This document shows, piece by piece, positions 36,371-43,980 of a stretch of DNA of 64,000 nt (positions are counted from its first letter, which is position 1; each line of letters starts with the position of its first letter). Made by a program: the position numbers and the translations under genes. The stretch spans positions 186,001-250,000 of the forward strand of contig CAVQVG010000006.1 in assembly GCA_963717125.1 (NCBI GenBank). The letters run 5' to 3'. The notes below the pieces were generated by a model. That model ran no database searches, was not told the DNA's origin, and was given only the letters and a program-made list of their open reading frames with translations. The stretch is from RYN-230 sp963717125 (lineage in GTDB: Bacteria; Actinomycetota; Actinomycetes; Streptosporangiales; Streptosporangiaceae).

Positions 36371-37111
36371 GTGAAAGCATCTCCCGAGGCGCAGCAGCGG
36401 CTGCTTGAGTTGGCCGATCTCGACGCGGAACTGTCCCGGCTGGAGCACCGCCGGCGAGGCCTGCCCGAGACCGCGGAAGCCGAGCGGATCGAGTCGAAAG
36501 ACCGCGAACTGCGCGACGAGATCGTCGCCCTGGAGGCGGCCGAGAAGGATCTCGGACGGGAGCAGGGCAAGGCCGAGGCCGACGTGGACCAGGTCCGGAC
36601 CCGGATCGACCGGGATCGCGGCCGGCTGGACGCCGGGACGGTCACCTCGGCCCGGGAACTGGAGACGCTCCAGGCCGAGATCGTCTCGCTGGCCCGCAGG
36701 CAGTCCGATCTCGAGGAGATCGTGCTCGAGGTGATGGAGCGCCGGGAGGCCGCGCAGAGCCGGCGGACCGCGCTGACCGACGAGCGTTCGGCGCTGGCAA
36801 TCGAGCTGGCCGAGGTGACGGCCCGCCGGGACGCGGGGCTCGGTGAGATCGCGGAGGAAGCCGGCAAGGCCGGCGAGCGCCGGGCGAGCGTGGCGGCCGA
36901 GGAGCCGGCCGACCTGCTGACGCTGTACGAGAAGCTGCGTGCCCAGCACGGCGTCGGCGCGGCGGCGCTGCGCCGGGGGCGGTGTGAGGGCTGCCATCTC
37001 TCGCTGAACACCGTCGACGTGAACCGCATCCGCGCGGCCGCGCCCGACGAGGTGCTGCGCTGCGAGGAGTGCCGCCGGATCCTGGTCCGCACCCCGGACT
37101 CCGGCCTGTGA
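36371..37111 (+). CDS. Coiled-coil C4 zinc-ribbon protein (Rv2229c/CT398-like)
   Basis: 246 residues: a long coiled coil (about 10-180, heptad-rich Glu/Arg/Leu) followed by a zinc ribbon with CEGC near 209 and CEEC near 236. Start GTG 36371. The family is conserved in actinobacteria beside the RNase H-phosphatase gene, as here with a GTGA overlap at 37108. Function is unresolved; a nucleic acid-associated adaptor role is often proposed. Confidence 0.88.
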   Translation: MKASPEAQQRLLELADLDAELSRLEHRRRGLPETAEAERIESKDRELRDEIVALEAAEKDLGREQGKAEADVDQVRTRIDRDRGRLDAGTVTSARELETLQAEIVSLARRQSDLEEIVLEVMERREAAQSRRTALTDERSALAIELAEVTARRDAGLGEIAEEAGKAGERRASVAAEEPADLLTLYEKLRAQHGVGAAALRRGRCEGCHLSLNTVDVNRIRAAAPDEVLRCEECRRILVRTPDSGL

Positions 37112-38214
37112 AACTGACCATCGAGGCCGATGGCGGCTCGCGGGGCAACCCCGGCCCGGCCGGGTACGGGGCCGTGGTCCGCGACGCGGCCTCCGGCGAG
37201 GTGCTGGCCGAGGTGTTCGACAGCCTCGGCACCACCACCAACAACGTGGCCGAGTACAACGGGCTGATCGCAGGCCTGAAGACCGCCGCCGACCTGGCCC
37301 CGGGCGCCGACGTGGACGTCCGGATGGACTCCAAGCTGGTGGTCGAGCAGATGTCCGGGCGCTGGCAGATCAAGCACCCGGCGCTGCGGCCGCTGGCCGC
37401 CGAGGCCCAGGCGGCCGCCCGCCACCTGGGCCGGATCAGCTACCAGTGGGTGCCCCGGGCCCAGAACGCACACGCTGACCGGCTGGCCAACCAGGCCATG
37501 GACGCGGCCAAGCCGTCCGGCGCTGCGCGGCCGCCGGGGCAGGACGCGGGCCCGCGCCCCGCGCCGCGGCCGGGCCCGGGCTGGACAGCGGCGCACCGCG
37601 ACCCGCTGACCACGGTGCTGCTGCGGCACGGGCAGACGCCGCTGTCGGCCGAGCGCAGGTTCGCTGGCCGGGGCGACATCCCGCTCACCGAGACCGGCGA
37701 GCTGCAGGCCAAGGCGGCCGCGCAGCGGCTGGCCGGGCGCGGCATCGACCGGATCGTGACGTCGCCGCTGGGCCGGGCCCAGCGGACCGCTGCGGCGGTG
37801 GCCGCGGCCACCGGCGCCCCGGTCGAGGTGGACGACGGCTGGCTGGAGACGGACTTCGGCCAGTGGGAGGGGCTCAGCTACGCCGAGGCGATGGAGCGCT
37901 GGCCGGACGAGATGACCGCCTGGATGGGGGACACCAGCGTGGCGCCGCCCGGCGGGGAGAGCTTCGCGGCGACCAGCCGGCGGGTGCTGGCCGCGCTGGA
38001 CCGGCTGCTGGCCGGCGGCCAGCCCGGCACGGTCGTCGTGGTCAGCCACGTCACCCCGATGAAGACCGTGCTCCGGCATGCGCTGCTGGCGCCCCCCGCG
38101 GCGCTGCGCCGGATGCACCTGGACGTGGCCTGCCTGTGCGAGATCGACTGGTATCCCGACGGGCCCGCCGTCGTGCGCACCTTCAACGACACCGGGCATC
38201 TTCCGCCGCGGTGA
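37108..38214 (+). CDS. Bifunctional RNase H / histidine phosphatase (Rv2228c-like)
   Basis: 368 residues from the overlapping GTG 37108; the longer frame from 37069 lies inside the previous gene. Residues 1-130 are an RNase HI domain with catalytic acids in EADGGSRGNPGP, EYNGL, RMDSKLV and HADRLANQA. After a Pro-rich linker, 170-368 is a phosphoglycerate-mutase-like phosphatase with RHGQTPLS, ETDFGQWEG and SHVTPMK. In M. tuberculosis the homologue has RNase H and alpha-ribazole phosphatase activities. Confidence 0.92.
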   Translation: MKLTIEADGGSRGNPGPAGYGAVVRDAASGEVLAEVFDSLGTTTNNVAEYNGLIAGLKTAADLAPGADVDVRMDSKLVVEQMSGRWQIKHPALRPLAAEAQAAARHLGRISYQWVPRAQNAHADRLANQAMDAAKPSGAARPPGQDAGPRPAPRPGPGWTAAHRDPLTTVLLRHGQTPLSAERRFAGRGDIPLTETGELQAKAAAQRLAGRGIDRIVTSPLGRAQRTAAAVAAATGAPVEVDDGWLETDFGQWEGLSYAEAMERWPDEMTAWMGDTSVAPPGGESFAATSRRVLAALDRLLAGGQPGTVVVVSHVTPMKTVLRHALLAPPAALRRMHLDVACLCEIDWYPDGPAVVRTFNDTGHLPPR

Positions 38215-38242
38215 CCGGCGTTGTGCGCCTAAGCTGGAGACA

Positions 38243-38681
38243 CGGCGGGCGAGCCGGCCGGGCGGCCGCGCCGGGACCGTGCCAGTCACGGTTCTGGTGA
38301 GGAAGGTCCGGGCTCCGCAGGGCAGGGTGGTCGGTAACGCCGACCCGGGGTGACCCGCGGGACAGTGCCACAGAAAGCAGACCGCCCTTTGGCCGGCCTC
38401 CGGGCCAGCCAAAGGGTAAGGGTGAAACGGTGGTGTAAGAGACCACCAGCGCCGCAGGTGACTGCGGCGGCTTGGTAAACCCCACCCGGAGCAAGGTCAG
38501 AAGGGACCCCTCACGGCCGAGAGATCGCGAGGGGAACTGCGCGAGCGATCGAGGGCGGCCCGCCCGATGCTCGCGGGTAGACCGCACGAGGCTGTCAGCA
38601 ATGGCAGCCCTAGATGGATGGCCGCCGGCCCGCGTTCGCGCGGGTGCACAGAACCCGGCCTACAGGCCAGCTCGCCCGCCG
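38243..38681 (+). ncRNA. rnpB: RNase P RNA, bacterial type A
   Basis: Conserved core segments are present: GAGGAAGGTCCGGGCTC at about 38297, the GGGTGGTCGGTAACGCC region, AGTGCCACAGAAA, AAGGGTGAAACGGTGG, GGTGTAAGAGACCACCAGCG and the 3' ACAGAACCCGGCCTACAGGC. The terminal P1 stem is a perfect 12-bp pairing of CGGCGGGCGAGC (38243-38254) with GCTCGCCCGCCG (38670-38681), which fixes the ends. Its 3' end is duplicated at 42294. Confidence 0.95.
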
Positions 38682-38685
38682 CCTA
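38645..38685 (+). repeat. Left attachment-type repeat (in rnpB)
   Basis: About 40 bp matching 42294-42333 with a few mismatches. The core CCCGGCCTACAGGCCAGCTC is identical in both. Confidence 0.75.
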
Positions 38686-38712
38686 AGCCTCTGACCTGCG
38701 CTGCAGCCGTGC

Positions 38713-39024
38713 TCAGGTGTCTGCGGGGGCACGTTGAGGGCACACGCGCGTTCCGGCGAACGCCTTGTCTAGCGCGTCCCGGGCGCGGCCACTGGCTTCC
38801 GGGACCAGGTGCTCGTACAAGTCCACGGAGGTGATGGACTTGTGGCCGAGCCACTGGGATACCTGAGTGATGGGCACGCCTTCGGCCAGAGCGGTGCTGG
38901 CCGTGTAAAGCATCATGCGGGACAGCACATGCTGGTGGGGCATGCTGGTGGGCAAGGCTGGTGGGGGAGATGCTGGTGGGGGAGATGCTGGTGGGGGAGA
39001 CCCTGACGCTCTTATTTCTGTCAA
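38713..39024 (-). pseudogene. Tyrosine recombinase C-terminal remnant
   Basis: Only the last part of a phage-type integrase is recognisable: ALAEGVPITQVSQWLGHKSI with the nucleophile Tyr in VDLYEHLVP, then ARDALDKAF. The conserved Arg and most of the catalytic core are missing. Upstream the frame degenerates into SPPPA repeats from a 15-bp DNA repeat. It adjoins the rnpB repeat as integrases usually adjoin their att site. Confidence 0.75.
38957..39001. repeat. 15-bp tandem repeat (x3)
   Basis: GCTGGTGGGGGAGAT repeated three times at the broken 5' side of the integrase remnant. Confidence 0.8.
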
Positions 39025-39398
39025 GCGCTCGGAGTCCCCGACCTGTCCGGGCCCGGCTTGAGTCTGTCTACCACATGCTTCGCTTCCCGAAGACCGACGC
39101 TCGGGTGCAGCTCCCGGTAGCGCTTGATGGCCTCGATGTTTCTGCCCTGCTCAACCAAAGTCAGCACATTCGGCTCGGCTTCCGGCAGCTCCCCGTCGAA
39201 CTGTGCGCGACGACCAGCCTGGCGCGCCACGGAGAACCAGCCGACCGCTACGCCCAGCCACACACCACATAGCACGATGTTCGGCCAATTGACGTCCGCG
39301 ACAGCGGTGTAGACGATCCAGGCAATGCATCCGACCGCGAAGACGGCGCTGACCCCGTAGCTCGCTCGGGCGAACGCCGTCCATTTAGGCTTTTGCAC
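39021..39398 (-). CDS. Two-TM protein with L7/L12 C-terminal-like tail
   Basis: 125 residues: two helices (about 13-33 and 40-58) and a tail NIEAIKRYRELHPSVGLREAKHVVDRL resembling the ribosomal protein L12 C-terminal fold seen in some small actinobacterial membrane proteins. Function unknown. Its stop overlaps the start of the integrase-remnant frame. Confidence 0.65.
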   Translation of the reverse strand: MQKPKWTAFARASYGVSAVFAVGCIAWIVYTAVADVNWPNIVLCGVWLGVAVGWFSVARQAGRRAQFDGELPEAEPNVLTLVEQGRNIEAIKRYRELHPSVGLREAKHVVDRLKPGPDRSGTPSA

Positions 39399-39902
39399 AC
39401 AAGTACGAGTGTCCTGGCCAGGAGGGTTTAAACGCCCCCCACTCGGAGTCTCATGGTCACAGTCCGGCGGGCTATCGTCACACTCCGTCGCCCTGAGCCT
39501 CCCAGAGCCTGAGCGCCCGGTCCATAGTTCGCATGCCTCACGACCTTAGTGCTCGTGCTCGTCTCCAAGCCGTAGAGAAAGTGATCGCGGCCAGGCAAGG
39601 CACCCCAGCGCGTTGACGCTGAAACGTCAAGGACACGAGCAACGTGCAGCAGCAAAGTGCAGCAACCGCAACGAACGGGACTGACCTCGCGCGACCCGCA
39701 TCGGCCTACTGAGCTGCGTAAACGACCCTCATCGACCCTCGTGCACCTCGATGGCGAAGAGGTGATCTGGGTCAGAGCTGGGGTCCGCCACGAAAGGATG
39801 AGAGGCTCAAGCAGAACTTTTACCCAAAGATGCGCGCTAGGACCGCATGAAAGCGCGCATGCTCAGCCTACATTAACTATGCGGGCTGCCGCGATTAAAC
39901 GC
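39399..39902. other. Non-coding stretch inside the element
   Basis: Composition falls from chromosomal to lower GC across this 500 bp. Frames here lack recognisable motifs, and I see no RNA or strong hairpin. Confidence 0.5.
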
Positions 39903-40433
39903 TTACTGGCCTGAGCCGTCTGCTTTATCTGCAAAATATGTAAAGAGCGCTAGCATTGTCTTTCCGTCCAGGAACGTTGACCTATGGAGCTTGTCCTCCG
40001 CCTCCGAATCGGTAAGATATACAAGCTGAATTTTTTGGCTATCCTCTCTTCTGCGACTTACCCGTACGAGCTCTGATGCCACGAAGAAATGAATGTGCTC
40101 ATTGCTAGCACCAACAGATGAAAAATAGTCGCCTAGCTTTCGAATCTTTCCGGGTGCAAGTCCTATCTCTTCGGATAGCTCACGTCGTACAGCGTCTTCT
40201 GGGGTCTCCCCATTTTCCAGTTTACCACCTGGACATTCGAGCAATACGGCACCGACGAGCGGTCTCCATTGCTCGGCGAAGACAATGCGTCCATCATCAA
40301 GTAGTGGAATCGCCACAGCGACTGCCGGCTGGTCAACATACACCAGTTCCTTCTGCTCTCCAGTATCAGGTCGTACAAATGTTCCCTCTCGCACAGAGAA
40401 ATTCTTCGCCTTATAGATGATATGCGCATTCAT
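39903..40433 (-). CDS. NUDIX hydrolase (ADP-ribose pyrophosphatase-like)
   Basis: 176 residues. A complete NUDIX box (G..E.......RE..EE.G) runs from GGKLENGE to RRELSEEIG near residues 70-92, so it should be an active metal-dependent nucleoside-diphosphate-X hydrolase. FAEQWRP upstream resembles ADP-ribose/NDP-sugar pyrophosphatases, as does SSVGASNEHIHFFVA after the box. Third gene of the low-GC operon: its ATG overlaps the preceding stop as ATGA at 40430-40433. It could make or destroy the nucleotide signal for the membrane protein; that is inference. Confidence 0.88.
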   Translation of the reverse strand: MNAHIIYKAKNFSVREGTFVRPDTGEQKELVYVDQPAVAVAIPLLDDGRIVFAEQWRPLVGAVLLECPGGKLENGETPEDAVRRELSEEIGLAPGKIRKLGDYFSSVGASNEHIHFFVASELVRVSRRREDSQKIQLVYLTDSEAEDKLHRSTFLDGKTMLALFTYFADKADGSGQ

Positions 40434-41179
40434 AGAATTTCCTCTCGTGCTTCATGCCAGGCTGTATGATACGCATTGATGATTCCGTAAGCCAACTCTT
40501 CATTCACCCTACTCAGCCTATACTGAGACGCCTCAGTGCCCCGCTTTCCTGGCAGAAAGACGCTAACGAAGACCTCCTCGCGATCGATTATAATCGCTCG
40601 CCATATAGGGTACGAATCGAAATACCGAAGTTCAATGTTTAGATTCAGGCGGCGCTTGTATGAGCCAAGTCGGGACGTGGCCACTTGTTGGTCTGCATTC
40701 CAGGCATCGGATGATTCACCCTCGTCGCGAACTCGTTGCACGAATGCCTCAGAAGATGGGTCAAGCAACAAGAAACGAATACGGAGCTGATGGTCCTCCA
40801 GATGTTCGATCGCCCGCTTAAACGCATCATCTGTCACAGAACGCTTAGCGCTGATGCCAAAGAATACCAGTTCGGTACGGGCATTCAGCAATGCTTCCCC
40901 TAGGGTTACCCGAAGCGGCGGCTCTGTCTTGGTAATTGTAGTACTGCCACCCTGTACTCTGCTTGAAAGATCTTTTACCGCAGAGTACAGGGTAATTGAG
41001 AATCGCGCTAGCAAAAGTATAGCTATAAAGAGTACAACCGTTAGTACATATTCCCAGTTAGGTTTCCTTGCAAAAAGTGCATTCGAAATGGATATAGATA
41101 GAACTCCGGCAATGATTCCCAGAATTAGTGCAATGATGATTGAGTCACGCAAAAAGGACTTCAGATTGATGTGTTTCAT
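40430..41179 (-). CDS. Two-TM protein with DUF5919/PLD-like cytosolic domain
   Basis: 249 residues: two N-terminal helices (about 13-35 and 44-66), a short coiled linker, and a cytosolic domain from about 90. LLNARTELVFFGISAKRSV, LRIRFLLLDPSS, EGESSDAW, RYFDSYPIWRAIIID and VSVFLPG resemble the DUF5919/phospholipase-D-like fold but without HKD catalytic motifs. The layout (two helices plus sensor-like domain) resembles nucleotide-activated membrane effectors of prokaryotic conflict systems. Overlaps both neighbours by ATGA. GC is clearly lower than in core genes. Confidence 0.65.
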   Translation of the reverse strand: MKHINLKSFLRDSIIIALILGIIAGVLSISISNALFARKPNWEYVLTVVLFIAILLLARFSITLYSAVKDLSSRVQGGSTTITKTEPPLRVTLGEALLNARTELVFFGISAKRSVTDDAFKRAIEHLEDHQLRIRFLLLDPSSEAFVQRVRDEGESSDAWNADQQVATSRLGSYKRRLNLNIELRYFDSYPIWRAIIIDREEVFVSVFLPGKRGTEASQYRLSRVNEELAYGIINAYHTAWHEAREEIL

Positions 41180-41937
41180 CTAATAACCTTAAGAACTTCA
41201 CTCAACCGCATTGTCTCCGGAAACTGCTTGAGAGAATCCGCACTCGTGAACGATAGTGAAGCATCTGGCCTGCGTAGCATACGGACTGCCCATACGTCTA
41301 CAGAGTGATGCCAACCGGCGCTTCCTACTAGGTCATCGTTAGCGATCAGTTCTTCAATGTCATTCAGAGATACGCGATGAGTGTAACCTTGAGTATCGGG
41401 ATTCGTAACGGTAGAAATACCTCCGAAGGGTAGCGTGCGCTTTATAGACAGGACTGGAGCTTCCATGGAGCCCGCCACTAGCAGAGCCATTGAATCGCTA
41501 GAAATTGCACCTCTAATTCCAGAACCACATACAACTACTGGAAACATGCTAGAGAGCAGGAGGAGTTCTTCTATGCTAGTAGCCACTTTAGGACTGGATG
41601 ATGTATCGACCTTAGTCAACTTTCGCGAAAAATAATCTGCTAGAATTTGAGCACCAAGGTCAATGAGAGAAGAACCGATAGCATTGATTACAGCGTCGCT
41701 ACTTCCTACGTGGCGTGCCCACTCGATGAATATGTGGCCACCTACGCCACCAGGCACTATGACGACTTTAATGTGAGCATTAGCGCAATATTGAGTCAAA
41801 AACAGAAGGCCGTTGAGAACAGCGTAATCAGCTACAAATCCGCCTCTAGGTGTGAGCGAATTGCCTCCGACTCTAAGTACAATCCCAGGAGCATTTTGAA
41901 AAATATCGGCAGGGTCGATTAACTTGCTGCACGACAC
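41176..41937 (-). CDS. Amino-acid-kinase-fold protein (UMP-kinase-like)
   Basis: 253 residues from GTG 41937 with a GGGGGG ribosome site. VLRVGGNSLTP at 20-30, VVIVPGGVGG near 58, VVVCGSGIRG near 133, a phosphate-loop-like TNPDTQGYTHRVS near 178, and AGWHHSVDVWAVRML resemble archaeal-type UMP kinase, isopentenyl phosphate kinase and related members of the amino acid kinase superfamily. It would phosphorylate a small phosphate or carboxylate substrate. First gene of the operon, lower in GC than core genes. Confidence 0.75.
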   Translation of the reverse strand: MSCSKLIDPADIFQNAPGIVLRVGGNSLTPRGGFVADYAVLNGLLFLTQYCANAHIKVVIVPGGVGGHIFIEWARHVGSSDAVINAIGSSLIDLGAQILADYFSRKLTKVDTSSSPKVATSIEELLLLSSMFPVVVCGSGIRGAISSDSMALLVAGSMEAPVLSIKRTLPFGGISTVTNPDTQGYTHRVSLNDIEELIANDDLVGSAGWHHSVDVWAVRMLRRPDASLSFTSADSLKQFPETMRLSEVLKVIR

Positions 41938-42293
41938 TAATTACCCCCCATTGAGATTGTGCTCCAATATGAACTGCAACGGACTTGTTCGACTTGCTGA
42001 GTATGCACCCTAAAGGTTCCAATGGCCAGGAGGCATGCCGAGGGTCAGTACAGTGTCGGACGCAGCGCCATGCGAGTCCGACGGTACGGTACCCCGGGCC
42101 CGCTCCACCATATGCCGGTACCGCCGATCTGCATCCGTTGCGCCAGGGAAGTGGATTCGCCGACTGGCGGGGAGTCGGGGCACATCGGGGGCACATGGCC
42201 GCGAGATCTGCTGCGAAGTAGTGAGAACCGCCGCGATCTCAGCCGCAGGTCAGGCGGCATGCTGGGTGCATCCGCCCTGGTCATGAGTGCCTA
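41938..42293. other. Upstream region of the low-GC operon
   Basis: The first 80 bp are AT-richer and must hold the operon promoter, but no hexamer pair is convincing. The rest, up to the right repeat, holds overlapping frames without family motifs. Confidence 0.45.
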
Positions 42294-42333
42294 TGCACAA
42301 GACCCGGCCTACAGGCCAGCTCGCCTGCCGCTA
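42294..42333 (+). repeat. Right attachment-type repeat
   Basis: Copy of the rnpB 3' end beginning TGCACAAGACCCGGCC and ending TGCCGCTA. It cannot form the rnpB P1 stem partner and is not part of an RNA gene. Confidence 0.75.
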
Positions 42334-42411
42334 GTGCTCTGGGCTGCGCAGACTCAGGGCGCTCATGATCAGGTTGCACACCCGAGTGCACAATCTCGCG
42401 GACCACTCGGG

Positions 42412-42855
42412 TCAGCAGAAGGCCCCCGCCGCTCGATGCTGCGGGGACTTCCAGGCGGTGCGCTCGGTGATGACGGGCGGCTCGCCCGGCGGCCACGGCC
42501 TGGCGAGGTAATCCTCTTCGACCAGCCGCTCCAGCGCGGCGGCGTGGGCTGCGTGCGTGCGTGCGCCGTTGTCGCGGCGCTCGGCGTGGTACAGGTTCGC
42601 GCTGTAGCTGATCCAGTACCTGTCGCCCCAGCGCCGGATGATCCGGGCCAGGGTGGCTGCCTCGCGGGGATGTATGGATGCCGGGTCGGCCCCGGCTACG
42701 GCACGCACAGCGGCCGGGCTGGAGACCAGGGTGCCGCGTACGACGAATCCGGCTGGTTCCCAGGTGACGGACTCACCCAGTTCTAAGGCGAGGTCGGCGG
42801 CCAGCTCACGGAAGACATTCCCGGCGCCGTGCTGCGTGCTTTCCACGATACGCAA
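42412..42855 (-). CDS. Hypothetical protein, divergent from GntR gene
   Basis: 147 residues: a mixed alpha/beta, Trp/Tyr-containing sequence (RWGDRYWISYSANLYH) with no membrane helix and no family I recognise. Divergent from the small GntR-type gene at 42946, with which it probably forms an accessory pair. A comparable arrangement occurs at 17151/17524. Confidence 0.6.
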   Translation of the reverse strand: MRIVESTQHGAGNVFRELAADLALELGESVTWEPAGFVVRGTLVSSPAAVRAVAGADPASIHPREAATLARIIRRWGDRYWISYSANLYHAERRDNGARTHAAHAAALERLVEEDYLARPWPPGEPPVITERTAWKSPQHRAAGAFC

Positions 42856-42945
42856 CCCTACCGGACCTAACGGGCTCTCGACTACCCACGACTACCGGCT
42901 ATGGGCTGTGAGGGACGCCGTGGCTGGTCAGCTACCGTCAGCCGT

Positions 42946-43170
42946 GTGGATGATCAAGACCCGCGGATCTACGTGCGGATCGCTGCCGACCTGCGCCGCC
43001 GCATCGAGGCGGGCGAGCTGGAGCCCGGTCAGCCGGTCCCCTCGATCACCACCCTCACCCAGGAATGGCAGGTGGCCCGGGAGACCGCCGCACACGCCCT
43101 CACCACTCTCGAAGGTGAAGGGCTGGTGCGCCGCTACCCTGGAAAGGGTTACTTCGTCACGGTGCGCTGA
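42946..43170 (+). CDS. Small GntR-type winged-helix regulator
   Basis: 74 residues from GTG 42946. IYVRIAADLRRRIEAGEL, SITTLTQEWQVARETAAHAL and GLVRRYPGKGYFV form a complete GntR DNA-binding domain with no effector domain. Similar size and design to the protein at 17524. Lies in the accessory region downstream of the att-type repeat. Confidence 0.87.
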   Translation: MDDQDPRIYVRIAADLRRRIEAGELEPGQPVPSITTLTQEWQVARETAAHALTTLEGEGLVRRYPGKGYFVTVR

Positions 43171-43270
43171 GCCCGGCCCTGTGTCACTTGACAGAGGAAG
43201 ATCATCGGGCTGGATTTGCCCAGCTCACGGAGCGCGAGACGCCATGTGCTGGCGTCCGTAGTCTGCTGCT

Positions 43271-43623
43271 GTGCAGTTCGTATGCCTGGCGATCTGGTAG
43301 CCCTACGCAGGCGCGATCATGGTCGGCCTGAAAGTGGCTGAGCAAAGGACATGGCCGATTCTGCCCGGCCGTCTCTACGTCTACGCCGGGAAGACCATCG
43401 ACGCCGGCGTCCCGGCCGGGTGGCTGGAGCAGGTCAGCGAGCCGCTGGCGTGATCCTGGGCAGCGTCGAGGTGCTGGCGTGCGCCTGGTCGTCTGAGCGC
43501 GGCGAATACGACTGGCTGCTCGCTCAGCCGCGTCCTGTGCCGGAGCCGCTGAGCGCACGGGGATTCCCGAAGCGGTGGGAGCCCGAGCCGGATGTGATAC
43601 GGCAAATCCGACTGCGGTGCTGA
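43271..43623 (+). pseudogene. ASCH-domain gene with internal stop and frameshift
   Basis: From GTG 43271 the frame reads LAIW, TAG, then PYAGAIMVGLK. The TAG at 43298 sits where ASCH proteins have Gln (IxQPYA), so a CAG-to-TAG change is likely. The frame resumes with EQRTWPILPGRLYVYAGKTID and stops at 43453, while the next frame supplies the rest of the fold (ILGSVEVLACAW, WLLAQPRPVPEP). At least two lesions make this a real pseudogene, not a sequencing slip. ASCH domains bind RNA or modified nucleosides. Confidence 0.7.
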
Positions 43624-43624
43624 T

Positions 43625-43980
43625 TGCTCGACTTTCTGGCTCGGGCCGTGGCAGAGCTAGCCAGCGGGTGGGAGAGTATCGCGTCCACCACTTGGTCGAG
43701 GGGCTGTCTGGCGTCGATGGAGATCGCCCCGAATGCGCGCAAGCGGTCCTGAATTTCGGGCCGCTTGTGGCGTCGGTACTCGCGAGTGTCCCCGATACGG
43801 CCCCAGTCGTTGTCCTGGCGCGCATCTATCCGGGCCAGCATGGTGGGCTCGTCGATCTCCAGCAGGAACACGTGTGTGAAGCGATCGGCCAGCTCTAGCT
43901 CATTGTCCGCACCGCCGCAGACGTACAGCGTCGCTGGCGCTGCGGCCTGGATCAGTTCGTCGAGGCGCACACCCGCGGGG
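43625..43980 (-). pseudogene. Nucleotide/AAA kinase, C-terminal fragment
   Basis: LDELIQAAAPATLYVCGGADN, FTHVFLLEIDEPTMLARID and RIGDTREYRRHKRP look like the C-terminal half of a P-loop kinase (adenylate-kinase-like nucleotide kinase). The N-terminal half with the P-loop is absent: similarity stops at about 43978, where the FtsX permease gene ends. The fragment runs from this junction towards 43625; the exact stop is unclear because the frame stays open to 43524. Confidence 0.6.

Larger units (their letters stand above)
38645..42333. mobile_element. Putative integrated element at the rnpB 3' end
   Basis: Bounded by a direct repeat of the rnpB 3' end, with an integrase remnant beside the left copy. 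Interior gene content and base composition differ from the chromosome. The integrase is truncated, so the element is probably no longer mobile. Confidence 0.65.

Noticed and set aside
38957..39001. Short tandem repeats considered as a CRISPR array
   Set aside because: Units are contiguous 15-mers without spacers, and no cas genes are near. The same applies to 10713-10793 and 16658-16767.
39428..39655. Minus-strand frame considered as a small gene
   Set aside because: No ribosome site or recognisable motif, and its composition gives no support.
42294..42333. Second rnpB gene or tRNA-like RNA
   Set aside because: Only the last 40 bases of rnpB are repeated; none of the conserved core is nearby.
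42022..42786. Plus-strand frame of 254 codons after the low-GC operon
   Set aside because: No family motif, spans the att-type repeat and overlaps a more plausible minus-strand gene at 42412-42855.
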